64,000 bases of DNA from Synaphobranchus kaupii (GCA_029718625.1 CM056397.1:310001-374000), one strand, 5' to 3'; numbered from the stretch's first letter, positions 1 to 11,815 are shown. A program made the numbers and translations. Notes: generated by a model not told the origin, from the letters alone.

Positions 1-1455
1 TATCTACCCCCACACCCTCTGTATTTACCCACACTTTCTCAGTATCTACCCCCACTCCCTCTGTATTTACCTCCACTTCCTAATTATCTACCCCCACTCC
101 CTCTGTATTTACACCCACTTTCTCCGTATCTACCCCAATTCCCTCTGTATTTACCCACACTTTCTCAGTATCTACCCCCACACCCTCTGTATTTACCCAC
201 ACTTTCTCAGTATCTACCCCCACTCCCTCTGTATTTACACCCACTTTCTCCGTATCTACCCCAATTCCCTCTGTATTTACCCACACTTTCTCAGTATCTA
301 CCCCCATTCCCTGTGTATTTACCCCCACTCCCTCTGTATCTACCCCCACTCCCTCTGTATTTACCTCCACTTCCTAATTATCTACCCTACTCCCTCTGTA
401 TTTACACCCACTTTCTCAGTATCTACCCCAATTCCCTCTGTATTTACCCACACTTTCTCAATATCTACCCCCACACCCTTTGTATTTACCCCCAGTTTCT
501 CAGTATCTACCTCCACTCCCTCTGTATTTAGCCCCACTTCCTCAGTATCTACCCCCACTCCCTCTGTATTTACACCCACTTTCTCAGTATCTACCCCAAA
601 TTCCCTCTGTATTTACCCACACTTTCTCAGTATCTACCCCCACACCCTCTGTATTTACCCCCACTTTCTCAGTATCTACCCCAATTCCCTCTGTATTTAC
701 CCACACTTTCTCAGTATCTACCCCCACACCCTCTGTATTTACCCACACTTTCTCAGTATCTACCCCCACTCCCTCTGTATTTACCTCCCCTTCCTAATTA
801 TCTACCCCCACTCCCTCTGTATTTACACCCACTTTCTCAGTATCTACCCCAATTCCCTCTGTATTTACCCACACTTTATCAGTATCTACCCCATTCCCTG
901 TGTATTTACCCCCACTCCCTCTGTATCTACCCCACTCCCTCTGTATTTACCTCCACTTCCTAATTATCTACCCCCACTCCCTCTCTATTTACCCCCACTT
1001 TCTCAGTATCTACCCCCACTCCCTCTGTATTTACCCACACTTTCTCAGTATCTACCCCATTCCCTGTGTATTTACCCCCACTCCCTCTGTATTTACCCCC
1101 ACTTTCTCAGTATCGACCCCCACTCCCTCTGTATTTACCCCTACTTCCTCAGTATCTACCCCCACTTTCTCAGTATCTACCCCCACTCCCCCTGTATTTA
1201 CCCACACTTTCTCAGTATCTACCCCCATTCCCTGTGTATTTACCCCCACTCCCTCTGTATTTACCTCGACTTCCTAATTATCTACCCCCACTCCCTCTGT
1301 ATTTACCTCCAATTCCTAATTATCTAGCCCCACTCCCTCTGTATTTACACCCACTTTCTCCGTATCTACCCCAATTCCCTCTGTATTTACCCACACTTTC
1401 TCAGTATCTACCCCCACTCCCTCTGTATTTACCCACACTTCCTCAGTATCTACCC
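1..1455. repeat. Left-edge block, copy 1 (re-appears at 10367-11815)
   Basis: The first 1.2 kb is a block found four times (starts 1, 2161, 4908, 10367). This copy and the one at 10367 also share the next 250 bp, to about 1455. It includes an A monomer with an extra A (CCCCAAATTCC near 596) and the CTCCCCTTCCTAAT form of the CTAAT monomer near 783-803. It contains two 20-bp A monomers ending CCCCATTCCCTGTG (near 890 and 1054). These one-base deletions recur in every copy, so they are inherited variants and not sequencing noise. Confidence 0.85.
1384..1425. repeat. Reference 42-bp dimer (type B monomer + type A monomer)
   Basis: A clean example of the basic unit. Type B occupies 1384-1404 (begins TATTTACC, ends CTTTCTCAG) and type A occupies 1405-1425 (begins TATCTACC, ends CTCCCTCTG). 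Aligned to each other they match at 16 of 21 positions, differing at positions 4, 10, 15, 16 and 20. That indicates an older 21-bp repeat that doubled into a 42-bp unit. Common variants are CACACCC or CCAATTCCC inside type A, and ACACCCAC, CCCCTACTTCC, CCCAGTTTC or CTCCACTTCCTAAT inside type B. Confidence 0.93.
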
Positions 1456-2160
1456 CAATTCCCTCTGTATTTACCCACACTTTCTCAATATCTACCCCCA
1501 CACCCTTTGTATTTACCCCCAGTTTCTCAGTATCGACCCCCACTCCTTCTGTATTTACCCCCACTTCCTCAGTATCTACCCCCACTCCCTCTGTATTTAC
1601 ACCCACTTTCTCAGTATCTACCCCAATTCCCTCTGTATTTACCCACACTTTCTCAGTATCTACCCCCACACCCTCTGTATTTGCCCCCACTTTCTCAGTA
1701 TCTACCCCAATTACCTCTGTATTTACCCACACTTTCTCAGTATCTACCCCCACACCCTCTGTATTTACCCCCACTTTCTCAGTGTCTACCCCCACTCCCT
1801 CTGTATTTACCCACACTTTCTCAGTATCTACCCCCACACCCTTTGTATTTACCCACACTTTCTCAGTATCTACCCCCACACCCTCTGTATTTACCCACAC
1901 TTTCTCAGTATCTACCCCCACTCCCTCTGTATTTACACCCACTTTCTCAGTATCTACCCCAATTCCCTCTGTATTTACCCACACTTTCTCAGTATCTACC
2001 CCCACACCCTCTGTATTTACCCCCACTTTCTCAGTATCTACCCCAATTCCCTCTGTATTTACCCACACTTTCTCAGTATCTACCCCCACACCCTCTGTAT
2101 TTACCCCCACTTTCTCAGTGTCTACCCCCACTCCCTCTGTATTTACCCACACTTTCTCAG

Positions 2161-3365
2161 TATCTACCCCCACACCCTCTGTATTTACCCACACTTTCTC
2201 AGTATCTACCCCCACTCCCTCTGTATTTACCTCCACTTCCTAATTATCTACCCCCACTCCCTCTGTATTTACACCCACTTTCTCCGTATCTACCCCAATT
2301 CCCTCTGTATTTACCCACACTTTCTCAGTATCTACCCCCACACCCTCTGTATTTACCCACACTTTCTCAGTATCTACCCCCACTCCCTCTGTATTTACAC
2401 CCACTTTCTCCGTATCTACCCCAATTCCCTCTGTATTTACCCACACTTTCTCAGTATCTACCCCCATTCCCTGTGTATTTACCCCCACTCCCTCTGTATC
2501 TACCCCCACTCCCTCTGTATTTACCTCCACTTCCTAATTATCTACCCTACTCCCTCTGTATTTACACCCACTTTCTCAGTATCTACCCCAATTCCCTCTG
2601 TATTTACCCACACTTTCTCAATATCTACCCCAACACCCTTTGTATTTACCCCCAGTTTCTCAGTATCTACCTCCACTCCCTCTGTATTTAGCCCCACTTC
2701 CTCAGTATCTACCCCCACTCCCTCTGTATTTACACCCACTTTCTCAGTATCTACCCCAATTCCCTCTGTATTTACCCACACTTTCTCAGTATCTACCCCC
2801 ACACCCTCTGTATTTACCCCCACTTTCTCAGTATCTACCCCAATTCCCTCTGTATTTACCCACACTTTCTCAGTATCTACCCCCACACCCTCTGTATTTA
2901 CCCACACTTTCTCAGTATCTACCCCCACTCCCTCTGTATTTACCTCCCCTTCCTAATTATCTACCCCCACTCCCTCTGTATTTACACCCACTTTCTCAGT
3001 ATCTACCCCAATTCCCTCTGTATTTACCCACACTTTATCAGTATCTACCCCATTCCCTGTGTATTTACCCCCACTCCCTCTGTATCTACCCCACTCCCTC
3101 TGTATTTACCTCCACTTCCTAATTATCTACCCCCACTCCCTCTCTATTTACCCCCACTTTCTCAGTATCTACCCCCACTCCCTCTGTATTTACCCACACT
3201 TTCTCAGTATCTACCCCATTCCCTGTGTATTTACCCCCACTCCCTCTGTATTTACCCCCACTTTCTCAGTATCGACCCCCACTCCCTCTGTATTTACCCC
3301 TACTTCCTCAGTATCTACCCCCACTTTCTCAGTATCTACCCCCACTCCCCCTGTATTTACCCACA
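2161..3365. repeat. 1.2-kb block, copy 2
   Basis: Matches 1-1206 with an offset of about 2160. It lacks the extra A seen near 596 in copy 1. It carries a C-to-A change giving CCCCAACACCC near 2632, which is shared only with the copy at 4908. Divergence from copy 1 begins near 1206/3365, where copy 1 has CACTTTCTCAG and this copy has CACTTCCTCAG. It lies within the 1449-4196 unit of the 2.75-kb tandem duplication. Confidence 0.82.
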
Positions 3366-3794
3366 CTTCCTCAGTATCTACCCCTACTCCCTCTTTATTT
3401 ACCCCTACTTCCACCGTATCTACCCCCTCTCCCTCTGTATTTACCCCCACTTTCTCAGTATCTACCCCCACTCCCTCTGTATTTACCCACACTTTCTCAG
3501 TATCTACCCCCACTCCCTCTGTATTTACCCCTACTTCCTCAGTATCTACCCCCACTTTGTCAGTATCTTCCCCCACTCCCTCTGTATTTACCCACACTTT
3601 CTCAGTATCTACCCCCACACCCTCTGTATTTACCCACACTTTCTCAGTATCTATCCCCACTCCCTCTGTATTTACCTCCACTTCCTAATTATCTACCCCC
3701 ACTCCCTCTGTATTTACACCCACTTTCTCAGTATCTACCCCAATTCCCTCTGTATTTACCCACACTTTCTCAATATCTACCCCCATTCCCTGTG

Positions 3795-4045
3795 AATTTA
3801 CCCCCTCTCCCTCTGTATCTCCCCCCACTCCCTCTGTATTTACCTCCACTTCCTAATTATCTACCCCCACTCCCTCTGTATTTACCCCCACTTTCTCAGT
3901 ATCTACCCCCACTCCCTCTGTATTTACCCACACTTTCTCAGTATCTACCCCATTCCCTGTGTATTTACCCCCACTCCCTTTGTATTTACCCACACTTTCT
4001 CAGTATCTACCCCCACTCCCTCTGGATTTAACCCTACTTCCTCAA
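3795..4045. repeat. GAATTTACC/GGATTTAACC marker cassette, first of eight copies
   Basis: About 250 bp bounded by a monomer starting GAATTTACC (after CCCTGT) and one starting GATTTAACCC. Both are rare variants that always occur together and in this order. The other copies are at about 6543-6793, 7781-8072, 9251-9503, 25946-26196, 36347-36597, 40542-40792 and 47678-47927. The four left copies end CTTCCTCAA, those at 26.2 and 36.6 kb end CTTCCTCAG, and those at 40.8 and 47.9 kb end CTTCCTCTG. They are useful as lineage markers. Confidence 0.85.
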
Positions 4046-4196
4046 TATCTACCCCCACTTTCTCAGTATCTACCCCCACTCCCTCTGTATTTACCCCCAC
4101 TTTCTCAGTATCTACCCCCACTCCCTCTGTATTTACCTCCACTTCCTAATTATCTAGCCCCACTCCCTATGTATTTACACCCACTTTCTCCGTATC

Positions 4197-6944
4197 TACC
4201 CCAATTCCCTCTGTATTTACCCACACTTTCTCAATATCTACCCCCACACCCCTTTGTATTTACCCCCAGTTTCTCAGTATCGACCCCCACTCCTTCTGTA
4301 TTTACCCCCACTTCCTCAGTATCTACCCCCACTCCCTCTGTATTTACACCCACTTTCTCAGTATCTACCCCAATTCCCTCTGTATTTACCCACACTTTCT
4401 CAGTATCTACCCCCACACCCTCTGTATTTACCCCCACTTTCTCAGTATCTACCCCAATTCCCTCTGTATTTACCCACACTTTCTCAGTATCTACCCCCAC
4501 ACCCTCTGTATTTACCCCCACTTTCTCAGTGTCTACCCCCACTCCCTCTGTATTTACCCACACTTTCTCAGTATCTACCCCCACACCCTTTGTATTTACC
4601 CACACTTTCTCAGTATCTACCCCCACACCCTCTGTATTTACCCACACTTTCTCAGTATCTACCCCCACTCCCTCTGTATTTACACCCACTTTCTCAGTAT
4701 CTACCCCAATTCCCTCTGTATTTACCCACACTTTCTCAGTATCTACCCCCACACCCTCTGTATTTACCCCCACTTTCTCAGTATCTACCCCAATTCCCTC
4801 TGTATTTACCCACACTTTCTCAGTATCTACCCCCACACCCTCTGTATTTACCCCCACTTTCTCAGTGTCTACCCCCACTCCCTCTGTATTTACCCACACT
4901 TTCTCAGTATCTACCCCCACACCCTCTGTATTTACCCACACTTTCTCAGTATCTACCCCCACTCCCTCTGTATTTACCTCCACTTCCTAATTATCTACCC
5001 CCACTCCCTCTGTATTTACACCCACTTTCTCCGTATCTACCCCAATTCCCTCTGTATTTACCCACACTTTCTCAGTATCTACCCCCACACCCTCTGTATT
5101 TACCCACACTTTCTCAGTATCTACCCCCACTCCCTCTGTATTTACACCCACTTTCTCCGTATCTACCCCAATTCCCTCTGTATTTACCCACACTTTCTCA
5201 GTATCTACCCCCATTCCCTGTGTATTTACCCCCACTCCCTCTGTATCTACCCCCACTCCCTCTGTATTTACCTCCACTTCCTAATTATCTACCCTACTCC
5301 CTCTGTATTTACACCCACTTTCTCAGTATCTACCCCAATTCCCTCTGTATTTACCCACACTTTCTCAATATCTACCCCAACACCCTTTGTATTTACCCCC
5401 AGTTTCTCAGTATCTACCTCCACTCCCTCTGTATTTAGCCCCACTTCCTCAGTATCTACCCCCACTCCCTCTGTATTTACACCCACTTTCTCAGTATCTA
5501 CCCCAATTCCCTCTGTATTTACCCACACTTTCTCAGTATCTACCCCCACACCCCTCTGTATTTACCCCCACTTTCTCAGTATCTACCCCAATTCCCTCTG
5601 TATTTACCCACACTTTCTCAGTATCTACCCCCACACCCTCTGTATTTACCCACACTTTCTCAGTATCTACCCCCACTCCCTCTGTATTTACCTCCCCTTC
5701 CTAATTATCTACCCCCACTCCCTCTGTATTTACACCCACTTTCTCAGTATCTACCCCAATTCCCTCTGTATTTACCCACACTTTATCAGTATCTACCCCA
5801 TTCCCTGTGTATTTACCCCCACTCCCTCTGTATCTACCCCACTCCCTCTGTATTTACCTCCACTTCCTAATTATCTACCCCCACTCCCTCTCTATTTACC
5901 CCCACTTTCTCAGTATCTACCCCCACTCCCTCTGTATTTACCCACACTTTCTCAGTATCTACCCCATTCCCTGTGTATTTACCCCCACTCCCTCTGTATT
6001 TACCCCCACTTTCTCAGTATCGACCCCCACTCCCTCTGTATTTACCCCTACTTCCTCAGTATCTACCCCCACTTTCTCAGTATCTACCCCCACTCCCCCT
6101 GTATTTACCCACACTTCCTCAGTATCTACCCCTACTCCCTCTTTATTTACCCCTACTTCCACCGTATCTACCCCCTCTCCCTCTGTATTTACCCCCACTT
6201 TCTCAGTATCTACCCCCACTCCCTCTGTATTTACCCACACTTTCTCAGTATCTACCCCCACTCCCTCTGTATTTACCCCTACTTCCTCAGTATCTACCCC
6301 CACTTTGTCAGTATCTTCCCCCACTCCCTCTGTATTTACCCACACTTTCTCAGTATCTACCCCCACACCCTCTGTATTTACCCACACTTTCTCAGTATCT
6401 ATCCCCACTCCCTCTGTATTTACCTCCACTTCCTAATTATCTACCCCCACTCCCTCTGTATTTACACCCACTTTCTCAGTATCTACCCCAATTCCCTCTG
6501 TATTTACCCACACTTTCTCAATATCTACCCCCATTCCCTGTGAATTTACCCCCTCTCCCTCTGTATCTCCCCCCACTCCCTCTGTATTTACCTCCACTTC
6601 CTAATTATCTACCCCCACTCCCTCTGTATTTACCCCCACTTTCTCAGTATCTACCCCCACTCCCTCTGTATTTACCCACACTTTCTCAGTATCTACCCCA
6701 TTCCCTGTGTATTTACCCCCACTCCCTTTGTATTTACCCACACTTTCTCAGTATCTACCCCCACTCCCTCTGGATTTAACCCTACTTCCTCAATATCTAC
6801 CCCCACTTTCTCAGTATCTACCCCCACTCCCTCTGTATTTACCCCCACTTTCTCAGTATCTACCCCCACTCCCTCTGTATTTACCTCCACTTCCTAATTA
6901 TCTAGCCCCACTCCCTATGTATTTACACCCACTTTCTCCGTATC
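4197..6944. repeat. 2.75-kb tandem duplication, unit 2
   Basis: Direct head-to-tail copy of 1449-4196. A partial third unit continues from about 6945 to about 7497, where it switches to sequence matching about 6260. The third copy was therefore truncated by a deletion or an exchange between misaligned units. Confidence 0.8.
4908..6113. repeat. 1.2-kb block, copy 3
   Basis: Near-identical to 2161-3365 at an offset of 2747, rising to 2748 after a private extra C near 5551 (CACACCCCTCTG). It shares the CCCCAACACCC variant near 5379 with copy 2. It sits inside the second unit of the 2.75-kb tandem duplication. Confidence 0.83.
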
Positions 6945-7780
6945 TACCCCAATTCCCTCTGTATTTACCCACACTTTCTCAATATCTACCCCCACACCCT
7001 TTGTATTTACCCCCAGTTTCTCAGTATCGACCCCCACTCCTTCTGTATTTACCCCCACTTCCTCAGTATCTACCCCCACTCCCTCTGTATTTACACCCAC
7101 TTTCTCAGTATCTACCCCAATTCCCTCTGTATTTACCCACACTTTCTCAGTATCTACCCCCACACCCTCTGTATTTACCCCCACTTTCTCAGTATCTACC
7201 CCAATTCCCTCTGTATTTACCCACACTTTCTCAGTATCTACCCCCACACCCTCTGTATTTACCCCCACTTTCTCAGTGTCTACCCCCACTCCCTCTGTAT
7301 TTACCCACACTTTCTCAGTATCTACCCCCACACCCTTTGTATTTACCCACACTTTCTCAGTATCTACCCCCACACCCTCTGTATTTACCCACACTTTCTC
7401 AGTATCTACCCCCACTCCCTCTGTATTTACACCCACTTTCTCAGTATCTACCCCAATTCCCTCTGTATTTACCCACACTTTCTCAGTATCTACCCCCACT
7501 CCCTCTGTATTTACCCCTACTTCCTCAGTATCTACCCCCACTTTGTCAGTATCTTCCCCCACTCCCTCTGTATTTACCCACACTTTCTCAGTATCTACCC
7601 CCACACCCTCTGTATTTACCCACACTTTCTCAGTATCTATCCCCACTCCCTCTGTATTTACCTCCACTTCCTAATTATCTACCCCCACTCCCTCTGTATT
7701 TACACCCACTTTCTCAGTATCTACCCCAATTCCCTCTGTATTTACCCACACTTTCTCAATATCTACCCCCATTCCCTGTG

Positions 7781-8072
7781 AATTTACCCCCTCTCCCTCT
7801 GTATCTCCCCCCACTCCCTCTGTATTTACCTCCACTTCCTAATTATCTACCCCCACTCCCTCTGTATTTACCCCCACTTTCTCAGTATCTACCCCCACTC
7901 CCTCTGTATTTACCCACACTTTCTCAGTATCTACCCCATTCCCTGTGTATTTACCCCCACTTTCTCAGTATCTACCCCATTCCCTGTGTATTTACCCCCA
8001 CTCCCTTTGTATTTACCCACACTTTCTCAGTATCTACCCCCACTCCCTCTGGATTTAACCCTACTTCCTCAA
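7781..8072. repeat. Marker cassette copy 3, enlarged by a 41-bp local duplication
   Basis: This copy of the GAATTTACC/GGATTTAACC cassette is 41 bp longer than its neighbours. A 20-bp A monomer ending CCCCATTCCCTGTG occurs at 7928-7947 and again at 7969-7988, separated by a 21-bp B monomer (7948-7968). The other copies have a single such monomer. The extra length equals one dimer that contains the inherited one-base deletion. Confidence 0.85.
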
Positions 8073-8170
8073 TATCTACCCCCACTTTCTCAGTATCTAC
8101 CCCCACTCCCTCTGTATTTACCCCCACTTTCTCAGTATCTACCCCCACTCCCTCTGTATTTACCTCCACT

Positions 8171-10440
8171 TCCTAATTATCTAGCCCCACTCCCTATGTA
8201 TTTACACCCACTTTCTCCGTATCTACCCCAATTCCCTCTGTATTTACCCACACTTTCTCAATATCTACCCCCACACCCTTTGTATTTACCCCCAGTTTCT
8301 CAGTATCGACCCCCACTCCTTCTGTATTTACCCCCACTTCCTCAGTATCTACCCCCACTCCCTCTGTATTTACACCCACTTTCTCAGTATCTACCCCAAT
8401 TCCCTCTGTATTTACCCACACTTTCTCAGTATCTACCCCCACACCCTCTGTATTTACCCCCACTTTCTCAGTATCTACCCCAATTCCCTCTGTATTTACC
8501 CACACTTTCTCAGTATCTACCCCCACACCCTCTGTATTTACCCCCACTTTCTCAGTGTCTACCCCCACTCCCTCTGTATTTACCCACACTTTCTCAGTAT
8601 CTACCCCCACACCCTTTGTATTTACCCACACTTTCTCAGTATCTACCCCCACACCCTCTGTATTTACCCACACTTTCTCAGTATCTACCCCCACTCCCTC
8701 TGTATTTACACCCACTTTCTCAGTATCTACCCCAATTCCCTCTGTATTTACCCACACTTTCTCAGTATCTACCCCCACACCCTCTGTATTTACCCCCCAC
8801 TTTCTCAGTATCTACCCCAATTCCCTCTGTATTTACCCACACTTTCTCAGTATCTACCCCCACACCCTCTGTATTTACCCCCACTTTCTCAGTGTCTACC
8901 CCCCACTCCCTCTGTATTTACCCACACTTTCTCAGTATCTACCCCCACACCCTCTGTATTTACCCACACTTTCTCAGTATCTACCCCCACTCCCTCTGTA
9001 TTTACCTCCACTTCCTAATTATCTACCCCCACTCCCTCTGTATTTACACCCACTTTCTCCGTATCTACCCCAATTCCCTCTGTATTTACCCACACTTTCT
9101 CAGTATCTACCCCCACACCCTCTGTATTTACCCACACTTTCTCAGTATCTACCCCCACTCCCTCTGTATTTACACCCACTTTCTCAGTATCTACCCCAAT
9201 TCCCTCTGTATTTACCCACACTTTCTCAATATCTACCCCCATTCCCTGTGAATTTACCCCCTCTCTCCCTCTGTATCTCCCCCCACTCCCTCTGTATTTA
9301 CCTCCACTTCCTAATTATCTACCCCCACTCCCTCTGTATTTACCCCCACTTTCTCAGTATCTACCCCCACTCCCTCTGTATTTACCCACACTTTCTCAGT
9401 ATCTACCCCATTCCCTGTGTATTTACCCCCACTCCCTTTGTATTTACCCACACTTTCTCAGTATCTACCCCCACTCCCTCTGGATTTAACCCTACTTCCT
9501 CAATATCTACCCCCACTTTCTCAGTATCTACCCCCACTCCCTCTGTATTTACCCCCACTTTCTCAGTATCTACCCCCACTCCCTCTGTATTTACCTCCAC
9601 TTCCTAATTATCTAGCCCCACTCCCTATGTATTTACACCCACTTTCTCCGTATCTACCCCAATTCCCTCTGTATTTACCCACACTTTCTCAATATCTACC
9701 CCCACACCCTTTGTATTTACCCCCAGTTTCTCAGTATCGACCCCCACTCCTTCTGTATTTACCCCCACTTCCTCAGTATCTACCCCCACTCCCTCTGTAT
9801 TTACACCCACTTTCTCAGTATCTACCCCAATTCCCTCTGTATTTACCCACACTTTCTCAGTATCTACCCCCACACCCTCTGTATTTACCCCCACTTTCTC
9901 AGTATCTACCCCAATTCCCTCTGTATTTACCCACACTTTCTCAGTATCTACCCCCACACCCCTCTGTATTTACCCCCACTTTCTCAGTGTCTACCCCCAC
10001 TCCCTCTGTATTTACCCACACTTTCTCAGTATCTACCCCCACACCCTTTGTATTTACCCACACTTTCTCAGTATCTACCCCCCACACCCTCTGTATTTAC
10101 CCACACTTTCTCAGTATCTACCCCCACTCCCTCTGTATTTACACCCACTTTCTCAGTATCTACCCCAATTCCCTCTGTATTTACCCACACTTTCTCAGTA
10201 TCTACCCCCACACCCTCTGTATTTACCCCCACTTTCTCAGTATCTACCCCAATTCCCTCTGTATTTACCCACACTTTCTCAGTATCTACCCCCACACCCT
10301 CTGTATTTACCCCCACTTTCTCAGTGTCTACCCCCACTCCCTCTGTATTTACCCACACTTTCTCAGTATCTACCCCCACACCCTCTGTATTTACCCACAC
10401 TTTCTCAGTATCTACCCCCACTCCCTCTGTATTTACCTCC
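8171..10440. repeat. Mosaic of partial 2.75-kb-family units
   Basis: From about 8171 to about 9170 the sequence follows 4142-5140. Near 9172-9190 it jumps to sequence matching about 7700, carrying the marker cassette at 9251-9503. It then follows 8.2-9.0 kb again up to about 10440. Single-base insertions in C runs (near 8794, 8899, 9961 and 10080) and a CTCTCT expansion near 9261 interrupt the 21-bp register more often than in most of the window. Confidence 0.7.
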
Positions 10441-11815
10441 ACTTCCTAATTATCTACCCCCACTCCTCTGTATTTTACAACCCACTTTCTCCGTATCTAC
10501 CCCAATTCCCTCTGTATTTACCCACACTTTCTCAGTATCTACCCCCACACCCTCTGTATTTACCCACACTTTCTCAGTATCTACCCCCACTCCCTCTGTA
10601 TTTACACCCACTTTCTCCGTATCTACCCCTCTGTATTTACCCACACTTTCTCAGTATCTACCCCCATTCCCTGTGTATTTACCCCCACTCCCTCTGTATC
10701 TACCCCCACTCCCTCTGTATTTACCTCCACTTCCTAATTATCTACCCTACTCCCTCTGTATTTACACCCACTTTCTCAGTATCTACCCCAATTCCCTCTG
10801 TATTTACCCACACTTTCTCAATATCTACCCCCACACCCTTTGTATTTACCCCCAGTTTCTCAGTATCTACCTCCACTCCCTCTGTATTTAGCCCCACTTC
10901 CTCAGTATCTACCCCCACTCCCTCTGTATTTACACCCACTTTCTCAGTATCTACCCCAAATTCCCTCTGTATTTACCCACACTTTCTCAGTATCTACCCC
11001 CACACCCTCTGTATTTACCCCCACTTTCTCAGTATCTACCCCAATTCCCTCTGTATTTACCCACACTTTCTCAGTATCTACCCCCACACCCTCTGTATTT
11101 ACCCACACTTTCTCAGTATCTACCCCCACTCCCTCTGTATTTACCTCCCCTTCCTAATTATCTACCCCCACTCCCTCTGTATTTACACCCACTTTCTCAG
11201 TATCTACCCCAATTCCCTCTGTATTTACCCACACTTTATCAGTATCTACCCCATTCCCTGTGTATTTACCCCCACTCCCTCTGTATCTACCCCACTCCCT
11301 CTGTATTTACCTCCACTTCCTAATTATCTACCCCCACTCCCTCTCTATTTACCCCCACTTTCTCAGTATCTACCCCCACTCCCTCTGTATTTACCCACAC
11401 TTTCTCAGTATCTACCCCATTCCCTGTGTATTTACCCCCACTCCCTCTGTATTTACCCCCACTTTCTCAGTATCGACCCCCACTCCCTCTGTATTTACCC
11501 CTACTTCCTCAGTATCTACCCCCACTTTCTCAGTATCTACCCCCACTCCCCCTGTATTTACCCACACTTTCTCAGTATCTACCCCCATTCCCTGTGTATT
11601 TACCCCCACTCCCTCTGTATTTACCTCGACTTCCTAATTATCTACCCCCACTCCCTCTGTATTTACCTCCAATTCCTAATTATCTAGCCCCACTCCCTCT
11701 GTATTTACACCCACTTTCTCCGTATCTACCCCAATTCCCTCTGTATTTACCCACACTTTCTCAGTATCTACCCCCACTCCCTCTGTATTTACCCACACTT
11801 CCTCAGTATCTACCC
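10367..11815. repeat. 1.45-kb block, copy 4 (partner of the left-edge block)
   Basis: Matches 1-1455. The offset starts at 10366 and drops to 10360 after indels between 10465 and 10633, including a 14-bp truncated monomer at 10620-10633. It shares the CCCCAAATTCC insertion (near 10957) with the left-edge copy but not with copies 2 and 3. It diverges from the left-edge copy near 11815, where this copy continues with CCCATTCCCTATG. Confidence 0.82.
10620..10633. repeat. Truncated 14-bp monomer
   Basis: A type A monomer reduced to TATCTACCCCTCTG. It has lost 7 bp (the AATTCCC part) compared with the same position in the left-edge copy near 254-274. About 150 bp upstream (10465-10490) there is also a lost C, an extra T and an extra A. 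The deletion can be explained by slippage between CCCC and the later CCC, or by a consensus error. Confidence 0.75.

Larger units (their letters stand above)
1449..4196. repeat. 2.75-kb tandem duplication, unit 1
   Basis: Sequence from about 1449 repeats directly at about 4197. The offset begins at 2746 and becomes 2748 after two private single-C insertions in the second unit (near 4252 and 5551). The unit ends with the GAATTTACC/GGATTTAACC marker cassette. Private substitutions in this unit, such as TTGCCCCC near 1681 and CAATTACC near 1709, are absent from unit 2. Boundaries were placed where CTTCCTCAG (unit 1 start) is replaced by CTTTCTCCG. Confidence 0.8.

Noticed and set aside
1316..2236. 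Reverse-strand 306-codon frame with a GVGVDTEKVWVNTE repeat, resembling a repetitive surface or adhesive protein
   Set aside because: It is the only stop-free reverse frame of the consensus and ends at every CTAAT monomer. Variants change residues freely (KVW, EVG, KLG), with no sign of amino-acid constraint and no N- or C-terminal domains.
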